Positions 39,148-48,506 of a stretch of DNA of 64,000 nt are shown in pieces. Made by a program: the position numbers and the translations under genes. The notes under the pieces were generated by a model. The model was not told where the DNA came from, did not search any database, and saw only the letters and a list, made by a program, of their open reading frames with translations. This DNA is from Pseudomonadota bacterium (lineage in GTDB: Bacteria; Pseudomonadota; Gammaproteobacteria; DASZBR01), in assembly GCA_021777765.1 (NCBI GenBank), contig JAJYDF010000007.1:57366-121365 (forward strand). The letters run 5' to 3'. Positions within the stretch are counted from its first letter, which is position 1; each line of letters starts with the position of its first letter.

Positions 39148-39597
39148 ATGGAAGCTTTAACACAGTGGCATTGGTTTGGCTTGGCGGCAATTTTTCTTAT
39201 TGCAGAGATGTTAGTGAGTGGTGGATTTTTATTATGGATTGGTATATCTGCTGCCATTGTGGGTGTTATCGTTTGGATTTTTCCACATGAATTATCTTGG
39301 GGAATACAAATGTTATCTTTTGGTGGGATTGCTATATTAAATTCTGTGTTATGGTGGATGTATTTAAAACATCACCCCATTAAAAGTGATGAGCCTCACT
39401 TAAATTTACGCAACGAACAATATATTGGCAGGATTTTTACACTGAGTGAACCGATTGTGAATGGTCGTGGCAAAATTCGATCGGGTGATACGTGGTGGTC
39501 AGTCATGGGACCAGAGCTACCTGTGGATACAAAAGTAAAAGTGATTGGCGTAGATGGTATTGTGCTGAAAGTAAAAAAAGCAGAAGAAAACGAATAA
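39148..39597 (+). CDS. ybbJ: NfeD family membrane protein, YbbJ-like
   Basis: A protein of about 149 residues with two to three N-terminal transmembrane helices (WFGLAAIFLIAEMLVSGGFLLWIGISAAI and the following ones). A C-terminal OB-fold (YIGRIFTLSEPIVNGRGKIRSGDTWWSV and KVKVIGVDGIVLKV) completes the NfeD layout. NfeD proteins pair with SPFH proteins, here the gene directly upstream. I chose the ATG at 39148, preceded by GAGGG; the frame's TTG at 39124 lies inside qmcA. Confidence 0.92.
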   Translation: MEALTQWHWFGLAAIFLIAEMLVSGGFLLWIGISAAIVGVIVWIFPHELSWGIQMLSFGGIAILNSVLWWMYLKHHPIKSDEPHLNLRNEQYIGRIFTLSEPIVNGRGKIRSGDTWWSVMGPELPVDTKVKVIGVDGIVLKVKKAEENE

Positions 39598-39609
39598 TTT
39601 TATTTAAAT

Positions 39610-40086
39610 TTAATTACCGCCCGTAAAATTTTGTTGTCGCCATGCTTCGTATAGCACGACGGCAACGGAATTTGACAAATTTAAACTGCGGCTATGTGGT
39701 AGCATTGGAATGCGTAATAATTGATCAGCAGGTAAATTTTGTAATATTTCCATGGGTAATCCTCTCGTTTCCGGTCCAAACAGAAATGCATCATTTTCTT
39801 GAAAATGAATATGGCTATAATAATTTTTTGCTTTGGTAGAACAAGCAAATATCCTTGAATTTTTAAGGTTATTTATACACATATCTAAATCTCGATATTC
39901 ACGGATATCAGCAAATTCGTGATAATCTAAGCCAGCTCTTTTAAGATTTTTATCTTCTAATTTAAATCCTAATGGTTGGATAAGATGTAAATGAGCGCCG
40001 GTATTAGCGCATAACCGAATTATATTGCCCGTATTGGGTGGTATTTCTGGTTGATATAAAATAATATGGAACATAATTTTTAACAT
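39610..40086 (-). CDS. trmL: tRNA (cytidine/uridine-34 2'-O)-methyltransferase TrmL
   Basis: A small SpoU/TrmD-type (SPOUT) methyltransferase that methylates the ribose of the tRNA wobble base 34. Family segments are IILYQPEIPPNTGNIIRLCANTG, the knot motif FLFGPETRGLP and RIPMLPHSRSLNLSNSVAVVLYEAWRQ. I place the start at the ATG at 40086 (weak GAAAG site); 40074 (MFHIILYQ) is equally plausible and closer to the E. coli N-terminus. It is divergent from ubiG with overlapping 5' ends. Confidence 0.93.
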   Translation of the reverse strand: MLKIMFHIILYQPEIPPNTGNIIRLCANTGAHLHLIQPLGFKLEDKNLKRAGLDYHEFADIREYRDLDMCINNLKNSRIFACSTKAKNYYSHIHFQENDAFLFGPETRGLPMEILQNLPADQLLRIPMLPHSRSLNLSNSVAVVLYEAWRQQNFTGGN

Positions 40087-40087
40087 A

Positions 40088-40819
40088 ATGACTTTCGGAT
40101 ATAACATGTTACACAACACTAATGTTGATCAGCAAGAAATAACAAAATTTGCCGCACTCGCTGAACAATGGTGGGATCCGGAGGGTGAATTCAAACCATT
40201 GCACGATATTAATCCACTTCGTCTTTCTTTTATTCAACAGCATTGTCAATTAACCGGTAAAAAAATTCTTGATGTCGGTTGCGGTGGCGGAATTCTTGCT
40301 GAAAGTATGGCCAGATGTGGTGGCCATGTGACCGGGATTGATATGGCTGAAAATGTTTTGCAGGCAGCCAAAATTCATGCTGAAAAAGAACATTTAAATA
40401 TTGAATATGTTTGTACAACTATTGAAAGTTTGGCTGATAAACAAAACGCCTATTATGATGTAATTACTTGTATGGAATTATTAGAGCATGTGCCAGATCC
40501 TAATTCAATTGTTGCTGCTTGTTCGCGTTTAATTAAACCACAAGGGGCATTATTTTTTTCCACCATAAATCGTAATTTCAAATCCTATCTGCATGCTATT
40601 ATTGGAGCAGAATATCTATTGAAATTATTACCCAAAGGCACGCATCATTATGAAAAATTTATACGTCCTTCAGAATTATCACGTTGGTTACAAGGTAATA
40701 ATTTACAAATGCAAAAATTAATGGGCATCTCTTATAATCCACTTACTAAGCATTATTATTTAAATAGTAATGATGTCGATGTAAATTATTTAGTATTTTG
40801 TCAGCAAACAATTGAGTAA
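40088..40819 (+). CDS. ubiG: Ubiquinone biosynthesis O-methyltransferase UbiG
   Basis: A 243-residue SAM-dependent methyltransferase performing both O-methylations in ubiquinone synthesis. The N-terminal EITKFAALAEQWWDPEGEFKPLHDINPLRL is the UbiG signature. The SAM-binding motif KILDVGCGGGILAE and the later CMELLEHVPDP and FIRPSELSRWL also match. An ATG at 40106 is an alternative start. gph follows 3 bases later, the order seen in many gammaproteobacteria. Confidence 0.95.
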   Translation: MTFGYNMLHNTNVDQQEITKFAALAEQWWDPEGEFKPLHDINPLRLSFIQQHCQLTGKKILDVGCGGGILAESMARCGGHVTGIDMAENVLQAAKIHAEKEHLNIEYVCTTIESLADKQNAYYDVITCMELLEHVPDPNSIVAACSRLIKPQGALFFSTINRNFKSYLHAIIGAEYLLKLLPKGTHHYEKFIRPSELSRWLQGNNLQMQKLMGISYNPLTKHYYLNSNDVDVNYLVFCQQTIE

Positions 40820-40822
40820 TTT

Positions 40823-41515
40823 ATGAGTAATTCTATTAAAACAATTTTATTTGATTTGGATGGAACTTTATTTGATACAGCACCAGATTTAGGAAACGCG
40901 CTTAATATTTTACTCACAAAATATAATCGTCCAACAATGTCATTGGCAGAAATTCGAACAGTCGCATCTGATGGTGCGCAAGGTTTATTACAACTTGGAT
41001 TTTCTATTACGAATCAGCATCCCGATTATCCTCATTTACGTGAGCAATTTTTAGAAATTTATGCAGAAAATATTGCTAGAGATACACAATATTTTCCCGG
41101 AATGTCCTTAGTCATTGATGAATTAAATGAGCGACAAATGCCTTGGGGAATCGTTACCAATAAAAATACTTATTTAACTCATTTATTATTAGATAAGCTG
41201 CAATTATCACCTCAGCCAAATTGTGTTATTGGTGGCGATACATTGAAATATATGAAACCGCATCCCGCACCATTAATCCATGCTTGTCAGTTATTAAATA
41301 GTTCACCGTACGAATGCCTTTATGTCGGGGATGCACAACGTGATATAGAGGCAGGTCGACGAGCTGGCATGCAAACAATGGTTGCATTATATGGATATAT
41401 TAATAAAGATAGTGACCCTCGCAATTGGGGTGCGGATGGATATATCAATCAGCCGCCAGAATTAATTACATGGATAGATAATGGTGTTAATTTACACAAG
41501 GAGTTGTCGATATGA
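40823..41515 (+). CDS. gph: Phosphoglycolate phosphatase, HAD family
   Basis: A 230-residue haloacid dehalogenase-like phosphatase. Motif I FDLDGTLFDTAPDL gives the nucleophile Asp, motif II is PWGIVTNKN, and motifs III/IV are MKPHPAPL and YVGDAQRDIEAGRRAGMQT. It should dephosphorylate 2-phosphoglycolate, a by-product of DNA repair. Relatives next to ubiG (MupP) act on MurNAc-6-phosphate in wall recycling, which cannot be excluded. It overlaps the CBS gene by 4 bases. Confidence 0.88.
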   Translation: MSNSIKTILFDLDGTLFDTAPDLGNALNILLTKYNRPTMSLAEIRTVASDGAQGLLQLGFSITNQHPDYPHLREQFLEIYAENIARDTQYFPGMSLVIDELNERQMPWGIVTNKNTYLTHLLLDKLQLSPQPNCVIGGDTLKYMKPHPAPLIHACQLLNSSPYECLYVGDAQRDIEAGRRAGMQTMVALYGYINKDSDPRNWGADGYINQPPELITWIDNGVNLHKELSI

Positions 41516-41955
41516 AAGAACCTTTAAGTTCATTATTAAAGCAAAAAAACAATAAAATTTGCACGATGTTGCCTACCGATACAATAGGTAATTGTATTGA
41601 AAAAATGAATCAAGAAAATATTGGTGCTGTATTGATAGTTGATAAAGAAGAAAAAATTGTAGGTATGTTTACCGAGCGTGATATTTTAAAAAAAATATTT
41701 CCCAGGCATGTAGATGTGCATAAAACACCTGTATCACAAGTTATGACGACACAATTAGTTTTTGCAAAACCTGACTCTACAGTGGAAGAAGCAATGGCTA
41801 CATTTACGGAAAAACGTTTTCGCCATTTACCCGTAATTGAAAATAATAAATTAGTTGGAGTCATCTCAATTGGAGATATAACAAAATGGATAATCACTCG
41901 GCAGCAAGCTGAAATTAATTTTCTTTCTGAGTATATTCATGGTGCGTATAAATAA
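41512..41955 (+). CDS. Paired CBS-domain protein
   Basis: A 147-residue protein made of two CBS repeats: TDTIGNCIEKMNQENIGAVLIVDKEEKIVGMFTERDI... and DSTVEEAMATFTEKRFRHLPVIENNKLVGVISIGDI in outline. Such a Bateman module binds adenine nucleotides and usually regulates a partner. The start ATG overlaps the gph stop, so the genes are translationally coupled. The partner is unknown. Only 16 bases separate it from the convergent L,D-transpeptidase gene. Confidence 0.88.
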   Translation: MKEPLSSLLKQKNNKICTMLPTDTIGNCIEKMNQENIGAVLIVDKEEKIVGMFTERDILKKIFPRHVDVHKTPVSQVMTTQLVFAKPDSTVEEAMATFTEKRFRHLPVIENNKLVGVISIGDITKWIITRQQAEINFLSEYIHGAYK

Positions 41956-41971
41956 TATATGCACTTATTAT

Positions 41972-42664
41972 TTAATCATAAGGCAATATAATTACTTTAG
42001 TACTACCTACATCAATAAAGCGTTGATTTAACCATTGCGCATCTTGCACAAACATGCGTACACATCCATGACTTGCATTGAAGCCAGGCACTTCGTATGA
42101 ACCATGTAAAGCAAAACCCCCATGAAAATACATGCAAAATGGCATGGGCGCACCACCTCTGGGAATAGGAAATATGCTCGATTTGCAATTAAATCCACCT
42201 TTTGCGTAAATAGTGAATTCACCAGATTCAGTATGGCAAGGTGCATTAATATCAGGGCACCAATCTGCTCCGCTAGCACCGGGTCCCCATCTGACTAATT
42301 GTCCATCTCTATCATAAGCAGCCCAAGCATTTAATTTAGGATCATAAATTATCTCTTTATTTCCTGTTGGGGCAATTTGAGCAATAAATGGATTAAGATC
42401 ATTAATTTGCACGGTAGAGAGGTTAGTTGGAATAGCCAATAAACGACCTGGATATAATTCAGTATTCATACGGTTCACACGCATGACCACATCGCGTTGT
42501 TCTGGATTAGGAAAGAGCGATTCCCAGCTATCGCCGTAATTTGCTCTAATGCATGTGAAGTCTGATTGATCACACAGTTGTGCACTAAATGGGATAGTTG
42601 CTAGTGTGGTTGTTGTAAATGTTAATGCTGTTATAAATAGTGTCATTACTGTGTAGCTGCGCAT
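41972..42664 (-). CDS. Secreted L,D-transpeptidase with LysM-like segment
   Basis: An exported protein of about 230 residues. The signal peptide (MTLFITALTFTTTTLA) is followed by a region like a LysM domain (VVMRVNRMNTELYPGRLLAIP) and a YkuD catalytic domain. The latter ends in HGGFALHGSYEVPGFNASHGCVRM with the nucleophile Cys. These enzymes form 3-3 crosslinks in peptidoglycan or anchor outer-membrane lipoproteins. I chose the ATG at 42664, preceded by AAGGAG at 6 bases; a longer frame to 42763 lacks such a site and would block the signal peptide. Confidence 0.93.
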   Translation of the reverse strand: MRSYTVMTLFITALTFTTTTLATIPFSAQLCDQSDFTCIRANYGDSWESLFPNPEQRDVVMRVNRMNTELYPGRLLAIPTNLSTVQINDLNPFIAQIAPTGNKEIIYDPKLNAWAAYDRDGQLVRWGPGASGADWCPDINAPCHTESGEFTIYAKGGFNCKSSIFPIPRGGAPMPFCMYFHGGFALHGSYEVPGFNASHGCVRMFVQDAQWLNQRFIDVGSTKVIILPYD

Positions 42665-42961
42665 GGCTTTCTCCTTATTAGTGCCTATTAACCGCTCACA
42701 AATATTTTTATTACCATAAGTATATATATAGACTATAAAACACAAAGTTGAGGTGGGTTGCATATTTTTTTAAATTACAAGAAATCAATTTATTAGAAAT
42801 TGATTAATCTCAAATTGATCACAAAATGAAATTTTTTAAATGGCATAAAAACACACATTATTAAATATTTGTGTGATTACACAGATAGCGAATAAAATGA
42901 ATTGATATTCAGAAGGTTGATTTAATCAATTATATTTGTTAGTGATATATTTATAAATTTA

Positions 42962-43240
42962 TCAGAATTCATCAAGAGCGCGTGTTTTTTGACTTTGTTT
43001 TTTTAAATCTTTAATACCGAATGCTGGCATTATAGTTGCAATGCTAGATTTAAAGATGATCTGGTTTTCTTGATTAGAAAGAATAATCGATGAGTCATCG
43101 TAATCATCTATAAAACCCTGCAGTTTAATACCATTTTTTAGATATACATAGGTAGGGATTCTATTTTTTTTAAGCGCAGCTAAAAATTGGTTTTGTACTT
43201 GCAGTAAGTTTTCGATCTTTATCTCTTGCATTGTTTGCAT
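42962..43240 (-). CDS. Divergent Hfq-like Sm-fold RNA-binding protein
   Basis: A 92-residue protein with the Hfq outline: NQFLAALKKNRIPTYVYLKNGIK in the first half (Sm1, with the conserved Tyr and NGIKLQG), then IIFKSSIATIMPAFG where normal Hfq has YKHAISTVVP. The key His of the Sm2 motif is replaced by Ser, the Asp after Gln in the N-terminal QDP is missing, and the distal-face Phe is changed. The RNA contacts may therefore differ. It is not in the usual miaA-hfq-hflX context, which suggests a second, diverged copy. GGTGA precedes the ATG at 43240. Confidence 0.75.
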   Translation of the reverse strand: MQTMQEIKIENLLQVQNQFLAALKKNRIPTYVYLKNGIKLQGFIDDYDDSSIILSNQENQIIFKSSIATIMPAFGIKDLKKQSQKTRALDEF

Positions 43241-43628
43241 AAATCACCATAGACAAAAAAATAATCATTAAAATAACAAATGATAATTTGGGTAAATCAT
43301 CATTAATAATAAATATTAAACATATTTCTTTTTAATCTTTATACGAATCTGTGTTATTGATGTTATGTTAAATTAATATCTTTAGCGACAGTCATACTGC
43401 ATAAAAAAGAGGCATTAATTTTGGGAGCGCATCTTTTTAGCATTAGTCAGCAAAAAGTTAATGCGATTTATTAAAACGCATAATTATTTTCAGTACTATA
43501 TCTGAAATAAAACAAAGATTATTATGGCAAAAAAGTGAGTGAGATAAAACCTATGCCTGATAATATGATCTGCTTGCTAAATTTATAGCGCATATCATAA
43601 AATAACCTGTTAGGTTAGATCAAGGTTT

Positions 43629-44039
43629 TTAATTGCAATAGTTCTTTAAATATTCTACTTCTTCAGGATGGCGAGATAGAAGCCTTAATAAATTGCTGGT
43701 AGAACGTAGTAGCGTCGCTTTACCTCTTTCATATCGACTAAAAGCATTTGGACCACCACCACAGAGTTTTGCTGCATCTTTTTGTGTTAAGTTAAGTTGT
43801 TTTCTAATTTTTCTCACTTCTTCAGATGTCAATAATCCATTGATTTCAGCATAGAAATCACGTGATATTTTTTTATTAGAATTGGATTGAATGAGTTTTA
43901 AAATATCATCGCCGCAAGTTGTGCAGTTAACATTAAGTTGTTTAATCTTTACTGGTTTTTCTTTATCACTATTTGATGGATCTTTCGGATTAATTATTAA
44001 TGTTCCATCACTACAAATTGGACATTTTTTCTTGCTCAT
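43629..44039 (-). CDS. mqsA: MqsA-type antitoxin (zinc-binding, helix-turn-helix)
   Basis: A 136-residue protein with an N-terminal zinc module (CPICSDG and CTTCGDD) and a C-terminal HTH of the MqsA/YgiT family (GLLTSEEVRKIRKQLNLTQKDAAKL, then CGGGPNAFSRYERGKA). MqsA represses its own promoter and neutralises MqsR, an mRNA interferase. No MqsR-like ORF adjoins it: the 225 bases upstream, toward groEL, are too short and hold a terminator. It is either an orphan regulator or a remnant of a lost pair. Confidence 0.85.
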   Translation of the reverse strand: MSKKKCPICSDGTLIINPKDPSNSDKEKPVKIKQLNVNCTTCGDDILKLIQSNSNKKISRDFYAEINGLLTSEEVRKIRKQLNLTQKDAAKLCGGGPNAFSRYERGKATLLRSTSNLLRLLSRHPEEVEYLKNYCN

Positions 44040-44216
44040 ATTTTTTGACCCTGTCAGTTATTAATGTTTTTGCCTGGGAATTGTAAGAATAATAATATAA
44101 ACATTTTGTAAGTATTATTCTATATCTTATAACAACAAAAAAGGGTATGGAAAAGAATTATAGTTTTAAATTTAAAATGAGTGATTTGAATGTTTATCAA
44201 TTGACTGAATAAAATG

Positions 44217-44249
44217 TAAAAAAAACCCTGCAATTTGCAGGGTTTTTTT
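44217..44249 (-). terminator. Rho-independent terminator of groESL
   Basis: CCCTGCAA-TTTGCAGGG forms a GC-rich stem with a tiny loop, flanked by A-runs on one side and T-runs on the other. It can therefore work in both directions. It lies 16 bases after the groEL stop codon on the minus strand. Confidence 0.9.
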
Positions 44250-44264
44250 GAGATAGTGAGATAA

Positions 44265-45917
44265 TTACATCATACCATCCATACCGCCCATGCCACCCAT
44301 TCCACCAGGAGCGCCACCATGATTATGTTCTTCTTTCTTAGGAACATCGGCAACCATACACTCAGTAGTTAACAAGAGGCCAGCAACAGAAGCTGCTTTT
44401 TGTAATGCAGTACGGGTCACTTTGGTTGGGTCAATAATACCCATTTCTACCATGTCACCGTATTCGCTGCTCGCTGCGTTGTAACCAAAATGTCCTTTTC
44501 CTTCAAGCACTTTGTTCAATACCACAGAAGCTTCAGCGCCTGCATTGCTTACGATGGTACGTAAAGGCGCTTCTAAAGCACGGCGCAAAATGTCATAACC
44601 CATCTTTTCAGCTTCAGTTAAATCTTTGTGTGTTTTGATTTCTTGCATTGCACGTAATAACGCTACACCACCGCCAGGCACCACGCCTTCTTCTACTGCA
44701 GCACGAGTCGCATGTAACGCATCTTCAACGCGTGCTTTTTTCTCTTTCATTTCTAGCTCAGAAGCAGCGCCAACTTTAATTACAGCTACACCACCAGATA
44801 GTTTTGCAATACGTTCTTGCAATTTTTCTCTATCGTAATCAGAAGTGGTTTCTTCTTTTTGTGCAACGATTTGTTTGACACGTGCTTGAATGTCAGCAGG
44901 TTTACCAGCGCCATCAATGATAGTGGTATTTTCTTTGGTAGAAACAACACGTTTAGCAGTGCCTAAGTCAGTTAATTTAGCGTTTTCAAGCGTTAAACCA
45001 ACTTCTTCAGAAATAACATTCGCACCGGTAAGAACTGCAATATCTTGTAACATTGCTTTACGACGATCACCAAAACCAGGCGCTTTAACAGCACATACTT
45101 TAACGATACCGCGAATTGTATTAACTACTAAGGTTGCCAACGCTTCGCCTTCAACATCTTCTGCGATGATCAATAATGCACGGCCAGCTTTAGCAACACC
45201 TTCTAATACGGGAAGCATTTCACGGATATTAGAGATTTTTTTGTCAACCAATAAAATATAAGGATTTTCTAATTCGCAACTCATGTTTTGTTGGTTATTA
45301 ATAAAGTATGGAGATATATAGCCGCGATCAAATTGCATACCTTCAACGACGGATAATTCATCTAGGAAACTGTTACCTTCTTCAACAGTGATAACACCTT
45401 CTTTACCCACTTTTTCCATGGCTTCACTGATCAGCTTACCAATAGTTTCATCAGCGTTAGCAGAGATTGTACCCACTTGCTTGATTGAGGTGGAATCTTT
45501 GCAATCACGAGATAATTTTCTTAAAGCATCTACAACAGCGTTGGTAGCTTTATCAATACCCCGTTTAATACCCATAGGATTAATGCCAGCAACTACAGCT
45601 CTTAAGCCTTCTACGAATATTGCGCGAGCTAATACAGTTGCAGTGGTTGTACCGTCCCCTGCTTCATCAGAAGTTTGTGAAGCCACTGATTTAACTGCTT
45701 CAGCACCCATGTTTTCATGTGGGTTAGCAAAGCTAATTTCTTTAGCTACGGTAACACCGTCTTTGGTCATATTAGGACCACCAAAACTACGTTGTATTAG
45801 TACATTACGTCCGTTGGAACCCATTGTTACTGCAACTGCATCTGTTAGAGCATTAACACCTTTTGCAATTGCTTGGCGTGCATCGTCACCAAATTTCAAA
45901 TCTTTTGCTTGTGCCAT
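44265..45917 (-). CDS. groEL: Chaperonin GroEL (60 kDa)
   Basis: GroEL forms the double-ring ATP-driven folding chamber capped by GroES. Signature segments are the start [25 protein letters not shown] in outline, [26 protein letters not shown] (ATP site), [12 protein letters not shown] and the flexible C-terminal [10 protein letters not shown] tail. The length of 550 residues is standard. It follows groES by 45 bases in one operon controlled by the CIRCE site at 46306-46332. Confidence 0.99.
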   Translation of the reverse strand: MAQAKDLKFGDDARQAIAKGVNALTDAVAVTMGSNGRNVLIQRSFGGPNMTKDGVTVAKEISFANPHENMGAEAVKSVASQTSDEAGDGTTTATVLARAIFVEGLRAVVAGINPMGIKRGIDKATNAVVDALRKLSRDCKDSTSIKQVGTISANADETIGKLISEAMEKVGKEGVITVEEGNSFLDELSVVEGMQFDRGYISPYFINNQQNMSCELENPYILLVDKKISNIREMLPVLEGVAKAGRALLIIAEDVEGEALATLVVNTIRGIVKVCAVKAPGFGDRRKAMLQDIAVLTGANVISEEVGLTLENAKLTDLGTAKRVVSTKENTTIIDGAGKPADIQARVKQIVAQKEETTSDYDREKLQERIAKLSGGVAVIKVGAASELEMKEKKARVEDALHATRAAVEEGVVPGGGVALLRAMQEIKTHKDLTEAEKMGYDILRRALEAPLRTIVSNAGAEASVVLNKVLEGKGHFGYNAASSEYGDMVEMGIIDPTKVTRTALQKAASVAGLLLTTECMVADVPKKEEHNHGGAPGGMGGMGGMDGMM

Positions 45918-45962
45918 TATTTAAACCCTCGTGTAATTTAGTTAAAAATGAAAATGTGATGA

Positions 45963-46253
45963 TTATTTTTCAATCACACCAATAATATCCTCTTCGCGCA
46001 TGACTAATAATTCTTGGCCATCGATCTTTACTTCTGTTCCAGCATATTTACCAAACAAAACTTTATCGCCAACTTTAACGGCTAAATGGCGGAATTCACC
46101 ATTATCTAGAATTTTACCTGTGCCAATGGCAACAATAACTCCACGAATAGGTTTTTCAGTGGCTGTGTCAGGAATTACGATTCCCCCAGCACTGGTACGC
46201 TCTTCTTCTTCGCGACGAACAATAACTCGATCATGTAAAGGACGTATTTGCAT
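45963..46253 (-). CDS. groES: Co-chaperonin GroES (10 kDa)
   Basis: GroES caps the GroEL ring. The protein of about 96 residues has the start [23 protein letters not shown] in outline, the mobile loop, [21 protein letters not shown] and the C-terminal [10 protein letters not shown] chose the ATG at 46253, preceded by GGGAG; the frame extends to a TTG at 46268 that overlaps that site. Confidence 0.98.
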   Translation of the reverse strand: MQIRPLHDRVIVRREEEERTSAGGIVIPDTATEKPIRGVIVAIGTGKILDNGEFRHLAVKVGDKVLFGKYAGTEVKIDGQELLVMREEDIIGVIEK

Positions 46254-46305
46254 GCATGTTTCTCCCAAAATTTTGTATATAAACTATCAAATATAAAACC
46301 CAATT

Positions 46306-46332
46306 TTAGCACTCTCGCTAAACGAGTGCTAA
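46306..46332. promoter_or_regulatory. CIRCE operator upstream of groESL
   Basis: A perfect CIRCE element: TTAGCACTC, nine bases, GAGTGCTAA. It is the binding site of the heat-shock repressor HrcA and lies directly downstream of the -10 box of the groES promoter. HrcA itself is not in the window. Confidence 0.97.
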
Positions 46333-46359
46333 TGATAATCTACTTCTTTAAAGTGTCAA
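46332..46359 (-). promoter_or_regulatory. Sigma-70-type promoter of groESL
   Basis: On the minus strand TTGACA (46359-46354) and TATCAT (46337-46332) are separated by 16 bases. The -10 box abuts the CIRCE operator, so bound HrcA would block transcription. It is a vegetative promoter; no clear sigma-32 consensus is seen here. Confidence 0.8.
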
Positions 46360-46586
46360 GTATTCTCTTGTTAATTAATGTTTCTGAGTTACGCAGCGAG
46401 AGAAAAAAATATTGCAGAAATATGAAGTTTTGTAATCGGTACATTGAATTAATTGGCTTTACCCATGCTACTGATTGATGAGAGCAATTTTATAAAGTTT
46501 CTTATTGCGTACATTTGACGATGATGTAATATGCACGCTTCGGATTATACTGCTCATTTCTACGCTATATTAGGAATCTAATTGAT

Positions 46587-47414
46587 ATGAAAATGAAATT
46601 ACTGCTAATAGCTTTATTTGGCATTGTTGGATGTAATATCGCAATGGCAAATATGAATTGCAATGGCAATTATAACAATTGTGATAATCGTTGCGGAAAT
46701 ATTAATTCGAATATTAATTATAGTAGTCTTGATGAAGTAGATAATACTGCTGTTATTAATCAAGATCCTTATGAAACTTTTAATCGACATGCTTATAAAT
46801 TAAATACAGCGATTGATAAAGTAATAATTAGACCTGTTGCTGTTGTTTATCAAGATGTTGTTCCTTCTCCTGTTGCAAAAGGTGTGACTAATTTTTTTAT
46901 TAATTTGCAAAATGTACCAACAGTGATTAATGATGTTTTACAAGCCAGATTTCATCAAGCAGTTAATGATAGCGTACGTTTTTTGATAAATACTACAGTC
47001 GGTATCGGTGGTGTTTTTGATGTTGCGACTGATATGAAAATACCACGAAATTATGAAGATTTTGGCCTTACACTAGCGAGTTGGGGTTATACCAATTCTA
47101 ACTTTTTAGTGTTGCCTATATTAGGTCCAAATACAGTGCGTGACGCTATCGGAACTCCTGTGAATTATGCCACAGCACCCTATGCGTATTTCCAACCAGA
47201 TTATCTTTTATATTCTACAGAAGGGCTCAATATTGTTAGTCAGCGCGCGCGGTATTTAAAATTTGATGGTGTTGTTGCGCAAGCTTATGATCCTTATGTT
47301 TTTGAGAGAGATGCTTATTTACAAAGACGAAATTATCTCATGAAATTAAATAAAGAACATGGAGTATCGCCAGAAGAGCAAATGTTACAGACCACTGTAA
47401 TTAATTTAAAATGA
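46587..47414 (+). CDS. mlaA: MlaA/VacJ family outer-membrane lipid asymmetry lipoprotein
   Basis: A 275-residue exported protein that removes misplaced phospholipids from the outer leaflet of the outer membrane. The N-terminal signal contains a possible lipobox (GIVGC) and a signal peptidase I-like AMA. The core has DPYETFNRHAYKLNTAIDKVIIRPVA, then NFFINLQNVPTVINDVLQ and the family's FGLTLASWGY...VLPILGPNTVRDAIG. An Asn/Cys-rich insert (NCNGNYNNCDNRCGN) precedes the core and is unusual. The rest of the Mla pathway is not in the window. Confidence 0.93.
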   Translation: MKMKLLLIALFGIVGCNIAMANMNCNGNYNNCDNRCGNINSNINYSSLDEVDNTAVINQDPYETFNRHAYKLNTAIDKVIIRPVAVVYQDVVPSPVAKGVTNFFINLQNVPTVINDVLQARFHQAVNDSVRFLINTTVGIGGVFDVATDMKIPRNYEDFGLTLASWGYTNSNFLVLPILGPNTVRDAIGTPVNYATAPYAYFQPDYLLYSTEGLNIVSQRARYLKFDGVVAQAYDPYVFERDAYLQRRNYLMKLNKEHGVSPEEQMLQTTVINLK

Positions 47415-47467
47415 GAGACGTTTTAGTTGATTAAATAAATGGGAAAAGTAGATAAGTAACTTTTGAG

Positions 47468-47504
47468 CACCCTCAATTTCTCCCTCTCGCTGGGGGAGAG
47501 GGAA
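47468..47504. repeat. REP-like repeat between mlaA and rpoH
   Basis: CACCCTCAATTTCTCCCTC followed by TCGCTGGGGGAGAGGGAAC forms a hairpin (CCCTCTC with GAGAGGG). It shares the CACCCTC start and hairpin design of the copies at 35300 and 36421. It lies between the convergent mlaA and rpoH genes and may end both transcripts. Confidence 0.6.
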
Positions 47505-47542
47505 CACTAACGAGAGATTATTTCAATTTGATGTTTAATTAT

Positions 47543-48409
47543 TTAAATTTCTTGAAGCGCTTCTTTTAACTTAATAAAAGCATTTTTTTCTAATTGTCTG
47601 ATACGTTCAGCTGAAACTTGGTACTCATCCGCTAAATCTTGAAGCGTCGCTTTATTTTCTATGAGCCAGCGCCTGGTTACGATATCTTGGCTTCTAGGAT
47701 CTAAGCGCGATAATGCTGCATGTACATCTTGCTGACTTTGTTCTGTCGAATCTAATTGTTCTAGTTGTAAAGCAGGATCATAGCGATGATCTGCAAGATA
47801 ATTTGCAGGGATGAGATAAGTGTGTTCATTATCGGAAGCATGATCAGAGGGGTCTCCATCAAAACCAGTATCGCTACTACTCATGCGCATTTCCATTTCT
47901 TGGACATCGGCGGGATGGACCTTTAATTCATCGGCTATTGCTTTGATTTCGGATGCGGATCCCCACCCTAATTTTTGCTTAGCGCTGCGCAAATTAAAAA
48001 ATAATTTACGCTGCGCTTTAGTGGTGGCCATTTTTACAATGCGCCAATTACGGATAATAAATTCATGTATTTCTGCTTTAATCCAGTGAATGGCAAATGA
48101 AACCAAGCGTACGCCGATGCTAGGATTAAACCGTTTAACGGCTTTCATTAAGCCGATATTTCCTTCTTGGATGAGGTCAGCTTGAGTTAGCCCATAACCA
48201 TCATAGCCTTTTGCAATAGATACAACGAAGCGCAAGTGAGCAAGCACAAGTTGTCGTGCAGCGTTTAAATCTTGTTTATAGTACCAACGCTCAGCAAGGT
48301 CTTGCTCTTCTTTTTGGCTGAGCAAAGGTATGCGTTTTGTCATTTGAATATAAGCATCACTATTTCCAACTGGAAAGGACATATCTAGTGCTTGTAATGC
48401 GGTGCCCAT
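47543..48409 (-). CDS. rpoH: RNA polymerase sigma-32 (heat-shock sigma factor) RpoH
   Basis: A 288-residue group 3 sigma factor. Region 2 carries LVLAHLRFVVSIAKGYDGYGLTQADLIQEGNIGLMKAV in outline. The RpoH box (QRKLFFNLRSAKQKLGW) that sets heat-shock specificity is at about 130-146, and region 4 ends with LQDLADEYQVSAERIRQLEKNAFIKLKEAL. GGAG precedes the ATG by 8 bases. A perfect CIRCE operator lies 98 bases upstream, so its transcription is probably repressed by HrcA. ftsY is upstream on the same strand, but ftsE and ftsX, which usually stand between, are absent. Confidence 0.97.
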   Translation of the reverse strand: MGTALQALDMSFPVGNSDAYIQMTKRIPLLSQKEEQDLAERWYYKQDLNAARQLVLAHLRFVVSIAKGYDGYGLTQADLIQEGNIGLMKAVKRFNPSIGVRLVSFAIHWIKAEIHEFIIRNWRIVKMATTKAQRKLFFNLRSAKQKLGWGSASEIKAIADELKVHPADVQEMEMRMSSSDTGFDGDPSDHASDNEHTYLIPANYLADHRYDPALQLEQLDSTEQSQQDVHAALSRLDPRSQDIVTRRWLIENKATLQDLADEYQVSAERIRQLEKNAFIKLKEALQEI

Positions 48410-48506
48410 TCATTTATCTCCAAATTAAATTAATTTATGGGAAAACAGAGAGTTAGCTAAGCTATCCCACATTGATGTTGATAAATATTTTATTAAAAAT
48501 ATAATT

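Noticed and set aside
43856..43868. TCACGTGA core within mqsA as a third parS site
   Set aside because: Only the 8-base core matches; the flanking GTT/AAC arms are absent.
44890..45924. Long open frames on the plus strand opposite groEL
   Set aside because: They are codon-bias shadows of the highly expressed groEL gene and have no ribosome sites or homology.
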